A stretch of 64,000 nucleotides of DNA, taken from NCBI RefSeq assembly GCF_014698835.1, contig NZ_JACJTU010000043.1, positions 1-64,000 on the forward strand, read 5' to 3'. The notes below the pieces were generated by a model. That model was not told the origin of the DNA and searched no databases. It saw nothing but the letters and a program-made list of their open reading frames with translations. Positions 55,012 to 63,771 of this stretch are shown here, piece by piece. Positions within the stretch are counted from its first letter, which is position 1. The number at the start of each line of letters is the position of its first letter. The position numbers were made by a program, and so were the translations under genes. Source of the DNA: Nostoc paludosum FACHB-159. Its GTDB lineage: Bacteria; Cyanobacteriota; Cyanobacteriia; Cyanobacteriales; Nostocaceae.

Positions 55012-55850
55012 AATTAGGAATCTTGAATTTCCTTCCTATCAATGTCCTATCAATATAGCTATTCAAGCAAATCAAACTGCATCAGTGTGTGTTTATGTAG
55101 AAGTTTTATTCAAATCAGTGAATTTGACGCTAAGGACAAGGTGTGAATATTGCTTAGCAACCAATTCAGAGTTAGTCTAGACTATCCCCTAAGCATATAC
55201 TTGGTGATGAGCAAACACTATCACCATTTATATAGTGCTTGATTTGAAAAACAATTCCTACTGTCTATAACTAGCTGATTTTGCCTGACGTGATGCACTT
55301 GCGATGCAGAGTGTGTAGCCTTCAACTAAAGTATAATCCGTCTGAATCATGCCAGTGTTGTAAATCAAGCACTACATCATCAGATAATCCCGCAAACAAA
55401 AGGCAAGCACGGACTTGTTTGGTTGAATAAGACTAGTTTTGCACAACAGTGTCTTAAAGACCTCAAAGGAGCTGCTTGAACAAACTGTAGAAATCTTACC
55501 AAAGTATTCGCGCTTCAACCCCTGAATTTTATTTATAAAGATATAGACAGAGGAGATTTTCCTGCCCCTCATCAGGGAAAGTTACATAGATTGACAATCG
55601 AGTTATTGCCAGTGTATTTAATTGTTCATACTATTTATAACCTTTCTTCCTTCTGGTAGAGGGATGTCGATCGCCACAGCTATCCTTGTATAAGGAACAA
55701 CCGCCTCCTAATTTTTAGAAGGCGGTGATTATCATCGATCAAAGCATTATCAAAAGTCTAAAATTCCTGAATATTTAATAGTCAAATTCCTTGGCTAGAC
55801 TTCCATCGCTAGTAGCAGTTGCTTTTGTTTTTGATTGAGTTTTGTGAACA
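55012..55850. other. Intergenic region with an inverted repeat and a hairpin
   Basis: About 840 bases with no convincing gene. TAGTGCTTGATTT at 55233-55245 is exactly inverted at 55362-55374, bracketing 116 bases, possibly a miniature element or an RNA. At 55700-55726 a hairpin with an 11-bp stem (one mismatch) has a short T-rich tail on the minus strand and may end the dnaK transcript. Confidence 0.5.
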
Positions 55851-57728
55851 TTACTTGTTCTCGACAAAATCGGCATCAATCACATCATCAGTGCCTTGGG
55901 GTTGTTCGCTACTTGTGTTGCTGGCTGCTTGGGCGTAGACAGCGCTACCCATTTGCATTAAGGCTTGCTGTAACTCGCTAGATAAAGATTTAATGCGATC
56001 GCTATTATCTTGGTTAATAGCCTGCCGTAAATCGTTTATTAGCGCTTCAATGCGGGAGCGATCCGCTGCACTCACTTTATCACCCAAGTCTTGCAGCTGT
56101 TTTTCGGATTGATATATTAGAGAATCTGCTAGATTCTTTGTATCAATTTGTTCGCGACGTTTCCGGTCTTCTTGAGCATGGATCTCTGCATCGTTGACCA
56201 TACGTTCCACATCCCGCTTATCGAGGGTGGAAGCACCTGTAATGGAAATCGATTGCTGTTTGCCTGTAGCCCTGTCTCTAGCTGTGACTGAAAGAATACC
56301 GTTGGCATCAATATCGAAGGTAACTTCGATTTGTGGTACACCTCTGGGTGCTGGTGGAATGCCATCTAGGCTGAATGTACCCAAACTCTTGTTATCTGTA
56401 GATAATTCCCGTTCACCTTGGAGGACGTGGATTTCTACATTTGTTTGACCATCTGCTGCCGTCGAGAAGATTTCCGATTTTTTCACAGGGATGGTAGTAT
56501 TGCGGGTAATAATCTTGGTCATTACACCACCAAGGGTTTCCACACCTAAAGACAAAGGCGTAACATCCAGCAATAGGATATCTTTAACTTCACCTGCCAG
56601 GACACCTGCTTGAATAGCAGCACCAACAGCTACAACTTCATCAGGGTTAACGCCTTGGTTTGGTTCTTTGCCCGTCATCCGCTGCACCAAATCTTGAACT
56701 GCGGGAATGCGAGTCGAACCACCGACTAGTACAACTTCATCAATATCAGCGTTGCTGAGTTTAGCGTCTTCAAGTGCTTGTTTTACCGGCTTGCGACAGC
56801 GGTCTAGAAGATCCGAAGTCATCTCTTCAAATTTAGCCCGCGTCAAGGTCATATCTAAGTGTTTGGGCCCTTCTTGAGTAGCAGTGATGAATGGGAGATT
56901 GATATTGGTTTGAGTAGCACTTGAAAGTTCGATTTTTGCTTTCTCTGCTGCCTCCGTCAATCTTTGTAAAGCTTGCTTATCCTTACGCAAGTCGATGCCT
57001 TCATTGCGTTGAAATTCTCCAGCCAACCAATCCACAATCTTTTTATCAAAGTCGTCACCGCCTAAGTGGGTATCACCACTAGTGGATTTAACTTCAAATA
57101 CGCCATCACCTACTTCCAAGATGGAAACATCGAATGTACCACCACCAAGGTCAAACACCAAAATGGTTTCATTGTGCTTTTTATCTAGACCGTAAGCCAG
57201 GGCTGCTGCTGTGGGTTCGTTTATAATCCGGAGAACTTCTAAACCTGCAATTTTACCAGCATCTTTGGTAGCTTGCCGTTGGGAGTCATTGAAGTAAGCA
57301 GGAACCGTAATTACTGCTTGCGTAACTTTTTCTCCCAAATATTTGCTGGCATCATCAACTAACTTCCGCAGGACTTGGGCAGAAATTTCTTCGGGAGCAA
57401 ATTGTTTTTTAGCTGCGGGACAGTCAAGTTTGACATTACCATTGCCGTCGCGCAAAATTTTGTAAGAAACTTCTGTAGCTTCATGGGTAACTTCATCAAA
57501 TTTGCGCCCAATAAAGCGTTTTACAGAATAAAAGGTATTTTCTGGGTTCATCACTGCTTGGCGTCTAGCAATTTGACCTACCAAGCGATCGCCCGTTTTG
57601 GTATAAGCTACAACTGAAGGAGTGATGCGTTGTCCCTCAGCGTTGGCAATTACTATCGGTTGCCCACCTTCCATCACGGCAACACAAGAGTTTGTAGTGC
57701 CTAAATCAATTCCAACTACTTTAGCCAT
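55851..57728 (-). CDS. dnaK: Chaperone DnaK (HSP70)
   Basis: A 625-residue HSP70 from ATG 57728, preceded by AGGAAGG at a good distance. The reading frame stays open 61 codons further upstream, but that extension is repeat-derived and lacks the DnaK N-terminus. The ATPase domain has G-I-D-L-G-T-T-N-S-C, D-L-G-G-G-T-F-D-V and V-G-G-S-T-R-I-P; the peptide-binding domain and helical lid follow. The C-terminus is V-I-D-A-D-F-V-E-N-K. It belongs to the DnaK2-like cyanobacterial group by its length and tail (inference). An hsp20 gene lies upstream on the same strand, with a hairpin repeat in between. Confidence 0.95.
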   Translation of the reverse strand: MAKVVGIDLGTTNSCVAVMEGGQPIVIANAEGQRITPSVVAYTKTGDRLVGQIARRQAVMNPENTFYSVKRFIGRKFDEVTHEATEVSYKILRDGNGNVKLDCPAAKKQFAPEEISAQVLRKLVDDASKYLGEKVTQAVITVPAYFNDSQRQATKDAGKIAGLEVLRIINEPTAAALAYGLDKKHNETILVFDLGGGTFDVSILEVGDGVFEVKSTSGDTHLGGDDFDKKIVDWLAGEFQRNEGIDLRKDKQALQRLTEAAEKAKIELSSATQTNINLPFITATQEGPKHLDMTLTRAKFEEMTSDLLDRCRKPVKQALEDAKLSNADIDEVVLVGGSTRIPAVQDLVQRMTGKEPNQGVNPDEVVAVGAAIQAGVLAGEVKDILLLDVTPLSLGVETLGGVMTKIITRNTTIPVKKSEIFSTAADGQTNVEIHVLQGERELSTDNKSLGTFSLDGIPPAPRGVPQIEVTFDIDANGILSVTARDRATGKQQSISITGASTLDKRDVERMVNDAEIHAQEDRKRREQIDTKNLADSLIYQSEKQLQDLGDKVSAADRSRIEALINDLRQAINQDNSDRIKSLSSELQQALMQMGSAVYAQAASNTSSEQPQGTDDVIDADFVENK

Positions 57729-57745
57729 ATAACCTTCCTCTTTAG

Positions 57746-57903
57746 CACCTGAGGACTGGGGACTGGAGACTGGGAACTGGGCATGGGGCAAGCAGGAAGT
57801 GTGGGAGGGGTGGGAGGTGTGGGAGGATAGGGAAAAAATCTTTCCCCCCTCTCTTCCCACACTCCCCACACTTCCCCATCTCCCGATTCCCCAGTCCCTA
57901 AAA
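57746..57903. repeat. G/C hairpin repeat between hsp20 and dnaK
   Basis: A G-rich arm (57751-57825; GGGACTGG and GTGTGGGAGG units) is followed by a C-rich arm (57843-57899; CTTCCCACACTCCCCACAC). The C-rich arm is the inverse of the repeat before ilvA at 51755-51800. It would form a long hairpin within the hsp20-dnaK transcript. Confidence 0.85.
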
Positions 57904-58398
57904 TCAACCAATATTAACTTTGACGGCTCTGCCTTTTTCTGATTCGGCTTTCGGTAAAGTTAAGTGGAGAACACCATTTTTGTATTCAGCTTGTACTTTG
58001 TCGTTTTGAACTTGGGAAGGTAACGGAATTACTCGATGGAATTTGCCATAACGGAATTCAGAGCGAGTGACACCGTTTTCTTCAGTTCTGGTTTCAGTCT
58101 TGCGTTCACCGCTAATCGAAATTGATTCGGGAGTGGCTTCTACGTTTATATCTTTCGCTTCCAAACCAGGTACTTCTAGCCTCAATTGGATTACATCATC
58201 AGTTTCTTCCATTTCTGCGGCAGGAATAAAGGTAAACCCTGTTCTTTCACCACCATCAGTTGGTATTAATCTGTCAAACAAACGATTCATTTGCTGCTGT
58301 AAAGTGTCGATTTCTCTGAATGGTTCCCAACGTTCGCTGTCCCGGAATGGTTCTAAGCGTTCCATTTCTCGGAATGGATTCCAACGAATGAGTGCCAT
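57904..58398 (-). CDS. Small heat-shock protein (Hsp20 / alpha-crystallin)
   Basis: About 164 residues from ATG 58398, preceded by GAGGTGAT; an in-frame upstream start (58407) has no ribosome site. An N-terminal region with repeated R-W-x-P-F-R-E elements leads to the alpha-crystallin domain (about 50-150) with L-R-L-E-V-P-G-L and the G-V-L-H-L-T-L-P end motif. It prevents aggregation of unfolded proteins, for later refolding by DnaK, which is the next gene on the strand. The promoter region (58400-58530) holds a 16-base direct repeat. Confidence 0.93.
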   Translation of the reverse strand: MALIRWNPFREMERLEPFRDSERWEPFREIDTLQQQMNRLFDRLIPTDGGERTGFTFIPAAEMEETDDVIQLRLEVPGLEAKDINVEATPESISISGERKTETRTEENGVTRSEFRYGKFHRVIPLPSQVQNDKVQAEYKNGVLHLTLPKAESEKGRAVKVNIG

Positions 58399-58436
58399 AA
58401 ATATCACCTCTAAGATTAACTATCTAGTCTTAGGAG

Positions 58437-58526
58437 GCTCAATCTCAAGCTTTCTAGCTTGCAAACACCTGATATAAAACCTTTGTCAAGCAATCTTCAA
58501 ATTTCACTAAGCTCAATCTCAAGCTT
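58437..58526. promoter_or_regulatory. Direct repeat upstream of hsp20
   Basis: The 16-mer GCTCAATCTCAAGCTT occurs at 58437-58452 and again at 58511-58526, 74 bases apart, within 130 bases of the hsp20 start. It may be a stress-regulator site. No CIRCE inverted repeat was seen. Confidence 0.35.
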
Positions 58527-58636
58527 CCTACTTATCACACTATATCGACATTCAAGTTAGCAGGTTCGGTTTTATAGTCATGAGCGATCGCAATAACCGT
58601 ACCTTTTATGGGTTTACAAACAATCCCTGGATAACT

Positions 58637-58678
58637 GTTGATGGTTGACTGTTAACCTTCAAACAGTCAACCATCAAC
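58637..58678. terminator. Perfect 17-bp inverted repeat downstream of tonB
   Basis: GTTGATGGTTGACTGTT is repeated exactly inverted after an 8-base loop. It begins 30 bases beyond the tonB stop codon. No T run follows on either strand, so it is only a terminator-like hairpin, which may also be a repeat. Confidence 0.45.
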
Positions 58679-58708
58679 AATCAACATATCCCAGCCAGTT
58701 TTGTAGCT

Positions 58709-60181
58709 CTACTGCTGACTTGGTGCAGCAGGTTGGGATTGAGGTTGGCGTAAACGGCGCAAAGAGTCTCGCAACTTATTCTGGCTTGTGTTTTGTCTGC
58801 GCCGCCGTCGATTTGTGCTAGCTTGTGGCTTTTGTGATGAATTAGTAGTTGTTCGTTCGCTACGGATACGCCGTAGAGTTTCTCTGGCAGTTCCTTGAGA
58901 ACTAGTTGTTCTTCTTTGAGATGATGAGCTTGCGCTAGTAGTTTCCCCTGTCTGACGACGCAGCCGCCGATTAAATCCAGATTCTGCTGCTCTTGTGGCT
59001 GTAGCTTCATTAGTTGACGGTGTAAATTCTCGCCGCCTACGTCTTGAAGTCCCCTCTGTGGTATTTGAGTTGGATGCTGTGGCTTGCTGGGTTTTCTCTT
59101 CTGTTTCTCTTTTTCTTTCTTGTTGGTATTGACGATATTGCCGTGAATCTTCTTTAAAAGCCGCAGAGTTGACTCGTACCCCTCGTCTACCACCTTGTGC
59201 TGGGTTGAATTTCCACTCACGCGCTTGTCTCAAGTGTTCTTCATCCAATTCGCGGTTTCCACTAGATTTGGCAATCCGCACATTAACAACATTACCTCGA
59301 TCGTCAGTATCGAAAGCTAAACCTGTGCGCCCTTCGATTCCTCGCCGTTTAAATGACTCTGGATATTTAAAATCACATTTGCGGCAAGCTGCACGGCCAT
59401 TGCTAGTACCTGAAGTGTTAATTTTTGGAGGTGTTGGAGCTGTTGGCGCTGTTGCTACCGGAGGGTTTGCTGGTTGATTGCCAATGCCACTGCCAGTACC
59501 GCTACCAATTCCATTGCCAGTACCGCTACCAATTCCATTGCCAGTACCGCTACCAATTCCGCTACCAATGCCACTGCCAATCCCGCTACCAGTACCAGTA
59601 CCAGTACCGCTACCAATTCCACCGCCAGTACCAGTGCCAGTTCCTCCGCCAGGGCCAGTTCCGCTGGTTGTTCCTACAGCAATACCGCTACCGGAACCTA
59701 AACCAACACCAGAGCCGCCACCGCCGCCACCTCCACCGCCACCAGATGAACTTGCTTGAGAATCTTGAGATGGAGCTGTTCTGGCGATGGGTGCAGATTT
59801 CAGAGGAACTTGTGGTGCAATTGGCCGAGTATTTGTCGGCTGTGGTTTCTGAGGGACTGCTGTAATTTGTTCAAATTGCTGCTGAATTTTTTCTACTGGT
59901 GGAGTTTCTATAGGCTGTTTTTGTACAATCTCTGGTTCTTTTTTGGGTTCTTCTGTAATTTGTTCAAATGGTTTTTCTGGTTCCACAATCGGGGAATCAA
60001 CGATCGCCACCTCTATTGATTCATCATTCCCTTCAGGCATTCTTGTCAAAGAATTACCTATACCTGAGGACAATACACCGATATGGAGCGCCAGTGAGCC
60101 TATCAGACTGTAAGCCAGAAAAGACTTGAGAGCCTGAACTTCTTTGGAGCGTTGCTCGACATTAATGCCGGAAAAGGTCAT
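58709..60181 (-). CDS. tonB: TonB-like energy transducer with long Gly-rich linker and basic tail
   Basis: A 490-residue TonB; ordinary TonB is about 240. One membrane anchor (about 21-40) precedes a Pro/Glu-rich stretch (60-135), then a Gly/Ser/Thr linker of G-x-G-S units (147-235) in place of the usual Pro-Lys one. The TonB domain (265-345) opens with a C-R-K-C pair (Cys266, Cys269) and Y-P-E-S-F and ends V-N-S-A-A-F. Beyond it a 145-residue Arg/Ser/Gln-rich, disordered basic tail is unusual. The gene is divergent from exbB-exbD, with which it would form the proton-driven complex powering TonB-dependent transport (iron or B12, by family). Confidence 0.85.
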   Translation of the reverse strand: MTFSGINVEQRSKEVQALKSFLAYSLIGSLALHIGVLSSGIGNSLTRMPEGNDESIEVAIVDSPIVEPEKPFEQITEEPKKEPEIVQKQPIETPPVEKIQQQFEQITAVPQKPQPTNTRPIAPQVPLKSAPIARTAPSQDSQASSSGGGGGGGGGGSGVGLGSGSGIAVGTTSGTGPGGGTGTGTGGGIGSGTGTGTGSGIGSGIGSGIGSGTGNGIGSGTGNGIGSGTGSGIGNQPANPPVATAPTAPTPPKINTSGTSNGRAACRKCDFKYPESFKRRGIEGRTGLAFDTDDRGNVVNVRIAKSSGNRELDEEHLRQAREWKFNPAQGGRRGVRVNSAAFKEDSRQYRQYQQERKRETEEKTQQATASNSNTTEGTSRRRRREFTPSTNEATATRAAESGFNRRLRRQTGETTSASSSSQRRTTSSQGTARETLRRIRSERTTTNSSQKPQASTNRRRRRQNTSQNKLRDSLRRLRQPQSQPAAPSQQ

Positions 60182-60692
60182 AGCTATTGCTACCTATTCT
60201 CACTAATTTAGTCATCTTAAAATGCAAGGTTACAAATATCAAGTAAAAAATTAAAATTATTTTGACTACTGTTACGTAATCCCGACATTAGTAACAACAT
60301 CTTGAAAAACTCCCAATATCACAGTTTCTAAATAAATTAAATTTTTCTTTCAATCAAATTAACTTATACAAAGTGAGCAAAATATCTACAAAACTTTAGG
60401 CGGCTTTGCCGGAAAAATCTGACTTTAGGTGAGGTATGATATTAGCAAATAAGCAAAAAATATTACACGTGTCAAAAGGTAATTTTTAATAAAAACCTTA
60501 ATAAATAATGACTGTAGCTTTCACGATCATTTATTTTTATGTAATTAATTTTTTAATAGTACTGATATCCATCTCACGAAAATTTGATTTGAAAAAATTA
60601 TCATTTTATTTTAAATTTTATTGAGAAAAAGTTTCAGCTTTTCTCTAGATTCTGCTAGTCTTACTGTGTATTGTTGATGACGTTTAGAGAAC
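60182..60692. other. Divergent intergenic region, tonB / exbB
   Basis: About 510 AT-rich bases between divergent tonB and exbB, presumably carrying both promoters. An AAATTATCATTTT-like stretch near 60594-60606 weakly recalls an iron-box half but is not a clear Fur site. Confidence 0.35.
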
Positions 60693-61349
60693 ATGGGAAT
60701 TCAGAATTTGTTTGCAGCAGGCGGTGTGGTCATGTGGCCGCTGCTGGGGTTTTCGGTGTTGGGTGTGGCCTTGATCATTGAGCGTATTACGTTTTGGCTA
60801 AAGATTAACAAGCGTCAAAACCGCGTGGTGCGGGATGTTTTGAATCTCTATCGCCTCGATAATGTTGTCGGTGCAATAGATAAACTCCGGCAAAATGCAG
60901 ATTTGCCACTGGCGCGGATTTTTCTTGCAGCTTTGGAATTAGAGGAACCAAACCCAGAGGAATTTCGTTTGGCATTAGAAAGCGAAGCGCAAGCCGAAAT
61001 CCCAGTACTCAAACGCTTCCAAAACTTTTTCGAGACAATCATTAGTTTAGCGCCACTGTTGGGTCTTCTGGGTACAGTGTTAGGGTTGATAACCTCTTTT
61101 GCCTCCTTAAATCTTGGCGATGTGGGAGGTAGCAAAACGGCAGGTGTTACCTCTGGGATTAGTGAAGCATTGGTATCTACAGCATCAGGATTGATTGTTG
61201 CTATCTTCATACTGTTGTTTGCCAATACCTTCCGCGGATTGTACCAACGGCAAATCGCGCTAATTCAAGAGTATGGCGGGCAGCTAGAATTACTTTACCG
61301 CCGTCGTTATGAAAGAGGAGGAGAGAAGACCTATGCGGCTACAAGATGA
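60693..61349 (+). CDS. exbB: ExbB/TolQ/MotA-type proton channel subunit
   Basis: A 218-residue inner-membrane protein with three predicted segments (about 12-30, 110-132 and 155-178). The A-P-L-L-G-L-L-G-T-V-L-G-L-I-T-S-F motif and the A-S-G-L-I-V-A-I-F segment are characteristic of the MotA/TolQ/ExbB proton channels. Together with ExbD it powers TonB. It overlaps the start of the exbD gene by 17 bases. Confidence 0.93.
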   Translation: MGIQNLFAAGGVVMWPLLGFSVLGVALIIERITFWLKINKRQNRVVRDVLNLYRLDNVVGAIDKLRQNADLPLARIFLAALELEEPNPEEFRLALESEAQAEIPVLKRFQNFFETIISLAPLLGLLGTVLGLITSFASLNLGDVGGSKTAGVTSGISEALVSTASGLIVAIFILLFANTFRGLYQRQIALIQEYGGQLELLYRRRYERGGEKTYAATR

Positions 61350-61737
61350 ACCAGATATTCCAGCACAGATTAATATTGTGCCGATGATTGACGTGATTTT
61401 TGCAATTTTGACATTTTTTATCATGTCAACTTTGTTTTTAACGCGTTCAGAAGGTTTGCCTGTCAATTTACCAAAGGCAGCCACGGCAAAACAACAGCAA
61501 GTTCCCTCCAAAATTACCATCACGGTAGACGAACAAGGAGTAGTAAGTCTGAACCGCAAACCAATTGCAGTTGATGATTTGACACAGCAAGTGCGGAGTC
61601 TAATTGGTTCTAACTCAGAAATGTTAGTGATTATTAATGCTGATGAAAAAGTTGGTCACGGTAAAGTAGTGGCTGTGATGGATCGGGTACGTGAGGTTCC
61701 GGGGGCAAAATTAGCGATCGCCACTCAAAGACGATAG
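61333..61737 (+). CDS. exbD: ExbD/TolR-type proton channel subunit
   Basis: About 134 residues from ATG 61333 (an earlier ATG at 61309 adds eight). One N-terminal membrane segment has I-N-I-V-P-M-I-D-V-I-F-A-I-L, with the conserved proton-pathway Asp in M-I-D-V. The periplasmic domain that contacts TonB follows. A GAGGAGGAG ribosome site lies inside the exbB end. It pairs with ExbB upstream (17-base overlap). Confidence 0.92.
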   Translation: MRLQDEPDIPAQINIVPMIDVIFAILTFFIMSTLFLTRSEGLPVNLPKAATAKQQQVPSKITITVDEQGVVSLNRKPIAVDDLTQQVRSLIGSNSEMLVIINADEKVGHGKVVAVMDRVREVPGAKLAIATQRR

Positions 61738-61792
61738 GGGATGAGGGAGATGGGGAGATGGGGGGCAGAGGGAGAATAATAACTCCAAATTC

Positions 61793-62551
61793 CTAATTCC
61801 TAACTCCCAATTCTTGAGATATAAGTTTAAGTAATGAATTTTGATAAGGGTGTATAAAAAAGTGGTCGCCGTCAAACATTTGTAGAGAGCAAGTAGCGGT
61901 GGTCTGTTCTCGCCATGCTTGCAGAGCTTCATGGCTAACTTCTTTGTCTTGCCAACCACCAAATATAGTAATGGGACAGTCTAGTGGCTGTTGTGGAGTG
62001 TAATTGTAAGTTTCCAGAACTGCAAAATCCGCCCGTAAAAACGGGAGGAAGATTTGCATTAGTTCTGGATTTTCTAGTACTGCTTTGGGTGTACCGTTGA
62101 GAGTGCGTAGTTCTTCGAGTAATTCTGCCTCTGGTAAGCCGTGGATGGGTGGTTTTGTGGGCGGGATTTGTGGGGCGCGGCGGGCAGAGATGAAAAGGTG
62201 AAACGGTTTTAGATTATATTCTAGGCGCAGTAGACGGGTTAACTCGAAGCTAACTAATCCGCCCATACTGTGACCGAAGAAGGCGAATGGTTTGTCTAAA
62301 TATGGTAGAGCAGATGAAGCGATCGCCTTTACAAGAGGTTGCAATTTTGCGATCGGTGCTGACTTGATCTGTCTTCCTCGTCCGGGATATTCCACAGCAC
62401 AGACTTCGACATTGCGAGGTAGGCTATTAGACCACGTGCGAAAAATCATGGAGCTACCACCAGCATAAGGGAAGCAGAATAAACGCAGATTTGCTTGAGG
62501 ATTTGGCTGGGGACAGTTAATCAAAGAATTTAATGTTGGTGTAGTTGTCAT
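61793..62551 (-). CDS. Type II thioesterase (alpha/beta-hydrolase, GrsT family)
   Basis: About 252 residues from ATG 62551. Alpha/beta-hydrolase of the type that clears misprimed acyl groups from non-ribosomal peptide and polyketide synthases. The triad is readable: G-H-S-M-G-G (Ser), an Asp in the W-Q-D-K-E-V loop and D-G-D-H-F-F (His). The N-terminus R-L-F-C-F-P-Y-A-G-G-S-S is characteristic. No synthase gene is in the window, so it is unlinked or serves another pathway. It ends 56 bases before the exbD gene end on the opposite strand. Confidence 0.9.
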   Translation of the reverse strand: MTTTPTLNSLINCPQPNPQANLRLFCFPYAGGSSMIFRTWSNSLPRNVEVCAVEYPGRGRQIKSAPIAKLQPLVKAIASSALPYLDKPFAFFGHSMGGLVSFELTRLLRLEYNLKPFHLFISARRAPQIPPTKPPIHGLPEAELLEELRTLNGTPKAVLENPELMQIFLPFLRADFAVLETYNYTPQQPLDCPITIFGGWQDKEVSHEALQAWREQTTATCSLQMFDGDHFFIHPYQNSLLKLISQELGVRN

Positions 62552-62618
62552 AATAGAGCTTAGAGTTAGATAACACAACTCTGCATTTAATTATTAAATA
62601 TAATTCACTGATAATCTT

Positions 62619-63490
62619 ATGACAGGAATGGAACCTTGGGCGATATCAGTCGTTAGTGGTGTGGCTGCTATGGTTTTCCAAAGTGGTGGTCAGGCTTTAG
62701 GAGTATTGGGCAAAACTCTGGATGAAAAAACCAAGAAGTTAATTTTTGCTGCGTCAAATCAATACGAAAAGAACTACGAAGAACGGCATGGTATTCTTAA
62801 AGTATTGGGAATGCGTGAACCTGTCAAGCTGGAATCGCTCTATACAGCAGTGCAGTTTTTAGATAATGATACTATTGAGAGTTTTGAATCTATCGAGAAT
62901 TTAGAAAATTTCTATAGACAAGCTAAAGTCCGAAGGTTTCAATGTCAAAATGAGTGCAAACAAGAAGGAATAAAAGTTACTAACGATAAGCAATATCTGA
63001 TGGTAGCAAAAATATATTAATACTCCTAAGTTACAAGCTTTATTAAACTGGGCAGAACAGGTAACAGCTGGATCGCCAGGCAATTTTAAACATGTGGGTA
63101 AACGTGCGGTTGCGATCGCCAACGCCAACGCCATTACCATGACTATGGGCAAAATTATCGGCAAAACTATCAGCAATGCTTATAGTATTGCTGATGCCAA
63201 CGCTATCGGCTACGCTAACGCTAACTTCTACGTCATGACCAATGCGATGGCCTACGCAATCAATTACACCAACACCAAGGCCAATTGGTCAATATCTCCA
63301 ACAAACCTTACTTAATGGTTTCAATCTCACCTCACAAATGGTCAGTTTATCTGAGGAAGAAGCAGAAGCACTCGGCGATTATCTCTACGCCAATCACCTG
63401 ATTATCCAGTGCAAACAAGCAGCGGTGCGAGTATCGCCCCAAACCTGGGAAGCAATTGAGGCGCGGATGTTGTTGGTTCCAAATGGTTAA
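62619..63490 (+). pseudogene. NACHT/STAND NTPase gene, internally deleted and frameshifted
   Basis: The first 133 codons match the N-terminal domain seen before NACHT ATPases in Nostoc: F-Q-S-G-G-Q-A-L-G-V-L-G-K-T-L, R-E-P-V-K-L-E-S-L-Y-T-A-V-Q-F-L, I-K-V-T-N-D-K-Q-Y-L-M-V. The P-loop expected right after Y-L-M-V is missing: the frame ends at 63020. From about 63021 another frame gives a C-terminal region (L-L-N-W-A-E-Q-V-T-A-G-S-P, A-I-A-N-A-N-A-I), and a third frame from about 63280 the C-terminal end (G-D-Y-L-Y-A-N-H-L-I-I-Q-C-K). A 1 kb or larger deletion and two shifts inactivate it. Such proteins are STAND sensors, often in defence. Confidence 0.75.
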
Positions 63491-63531
63491 GCAACAATAG
63501 AGAAATGAAAAGATAGCTAGATCAAAACTCC

Positions 63532-63771
63532 ATGAGTTCATTACAACAGGCTAAGGATACAAAAACTCGCACCTTTACAGCAATTCTGCACTGGGAAGAG
63601 GATGTTTACGTAGCTGAATGTCCAGAGGTGGGAACCGCCAGTCAAGGAGAGACGATAGAAGAAGCTATTGCTAATTTGCAGGAAGCAACAGAACTGTATT
63701 TAGAAGAGTTCCCGCTTTCTGAGACAGCACCTCGTCGGTTGCTAACTACATTTGAGGTAACCAGTGCTTAA
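63532..63771 (+). CDS. hicB: HicB-type antitoxin
   Basis: A 79-residue HicB-like antitoxin. R-T-F-T-A-I-L-H-W-E-E-D-V-Y-V-A-E-C-P-E and T-I-E-E-A-I-A-N-L-Q-E-A-T-E-L-Y-L-E-E resemble the UPF0150 family, usually an RNase-H-like fold. It is small and carries no separate DNA-binding domain, so it may act through HicA. The gene overlaps the following hicA start by 8 bases. It is downstream of the dead STAND gene. Confidence 0.88.
   Translation: MSSLQQAKDTKTRTFTAILHWEEDVYVAECPEVGTASQGETIEEAIANLQEATELYLEEFPLSETAPRRLLTTFEVTSA

Noticed and set aside
55372..55572. 66-codon frame in the region before dnaK
   Set aside because: Composition does not resemble a protein and no ribosome site is present; the opposite frames carry stops.
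57729..57911. A 61-codon N-terminal extension of DnaK
   Set aside because: It encodes the G/C hairpin repeat, lacks DnaK homology, and ATG 57728 has a good ribosome site followed by the canonical DnaK N-terminus.
58399..58708. CIRCE/HrcA operator for hsp20 and dnaK
   Set aside because: No TTAGCACTC-N9-GAGTGCTAA-like inverted repeat is seen; only a direct repeat is present.
59425..59865. Plus-strand frames opposite the TonB Gly-rich linker
   Set aside because: They are antisense to a low-complexity repeat and encode Pro/Leu/Ala or Tyr/Gln repeats; TonB on the other strand is far better supported.
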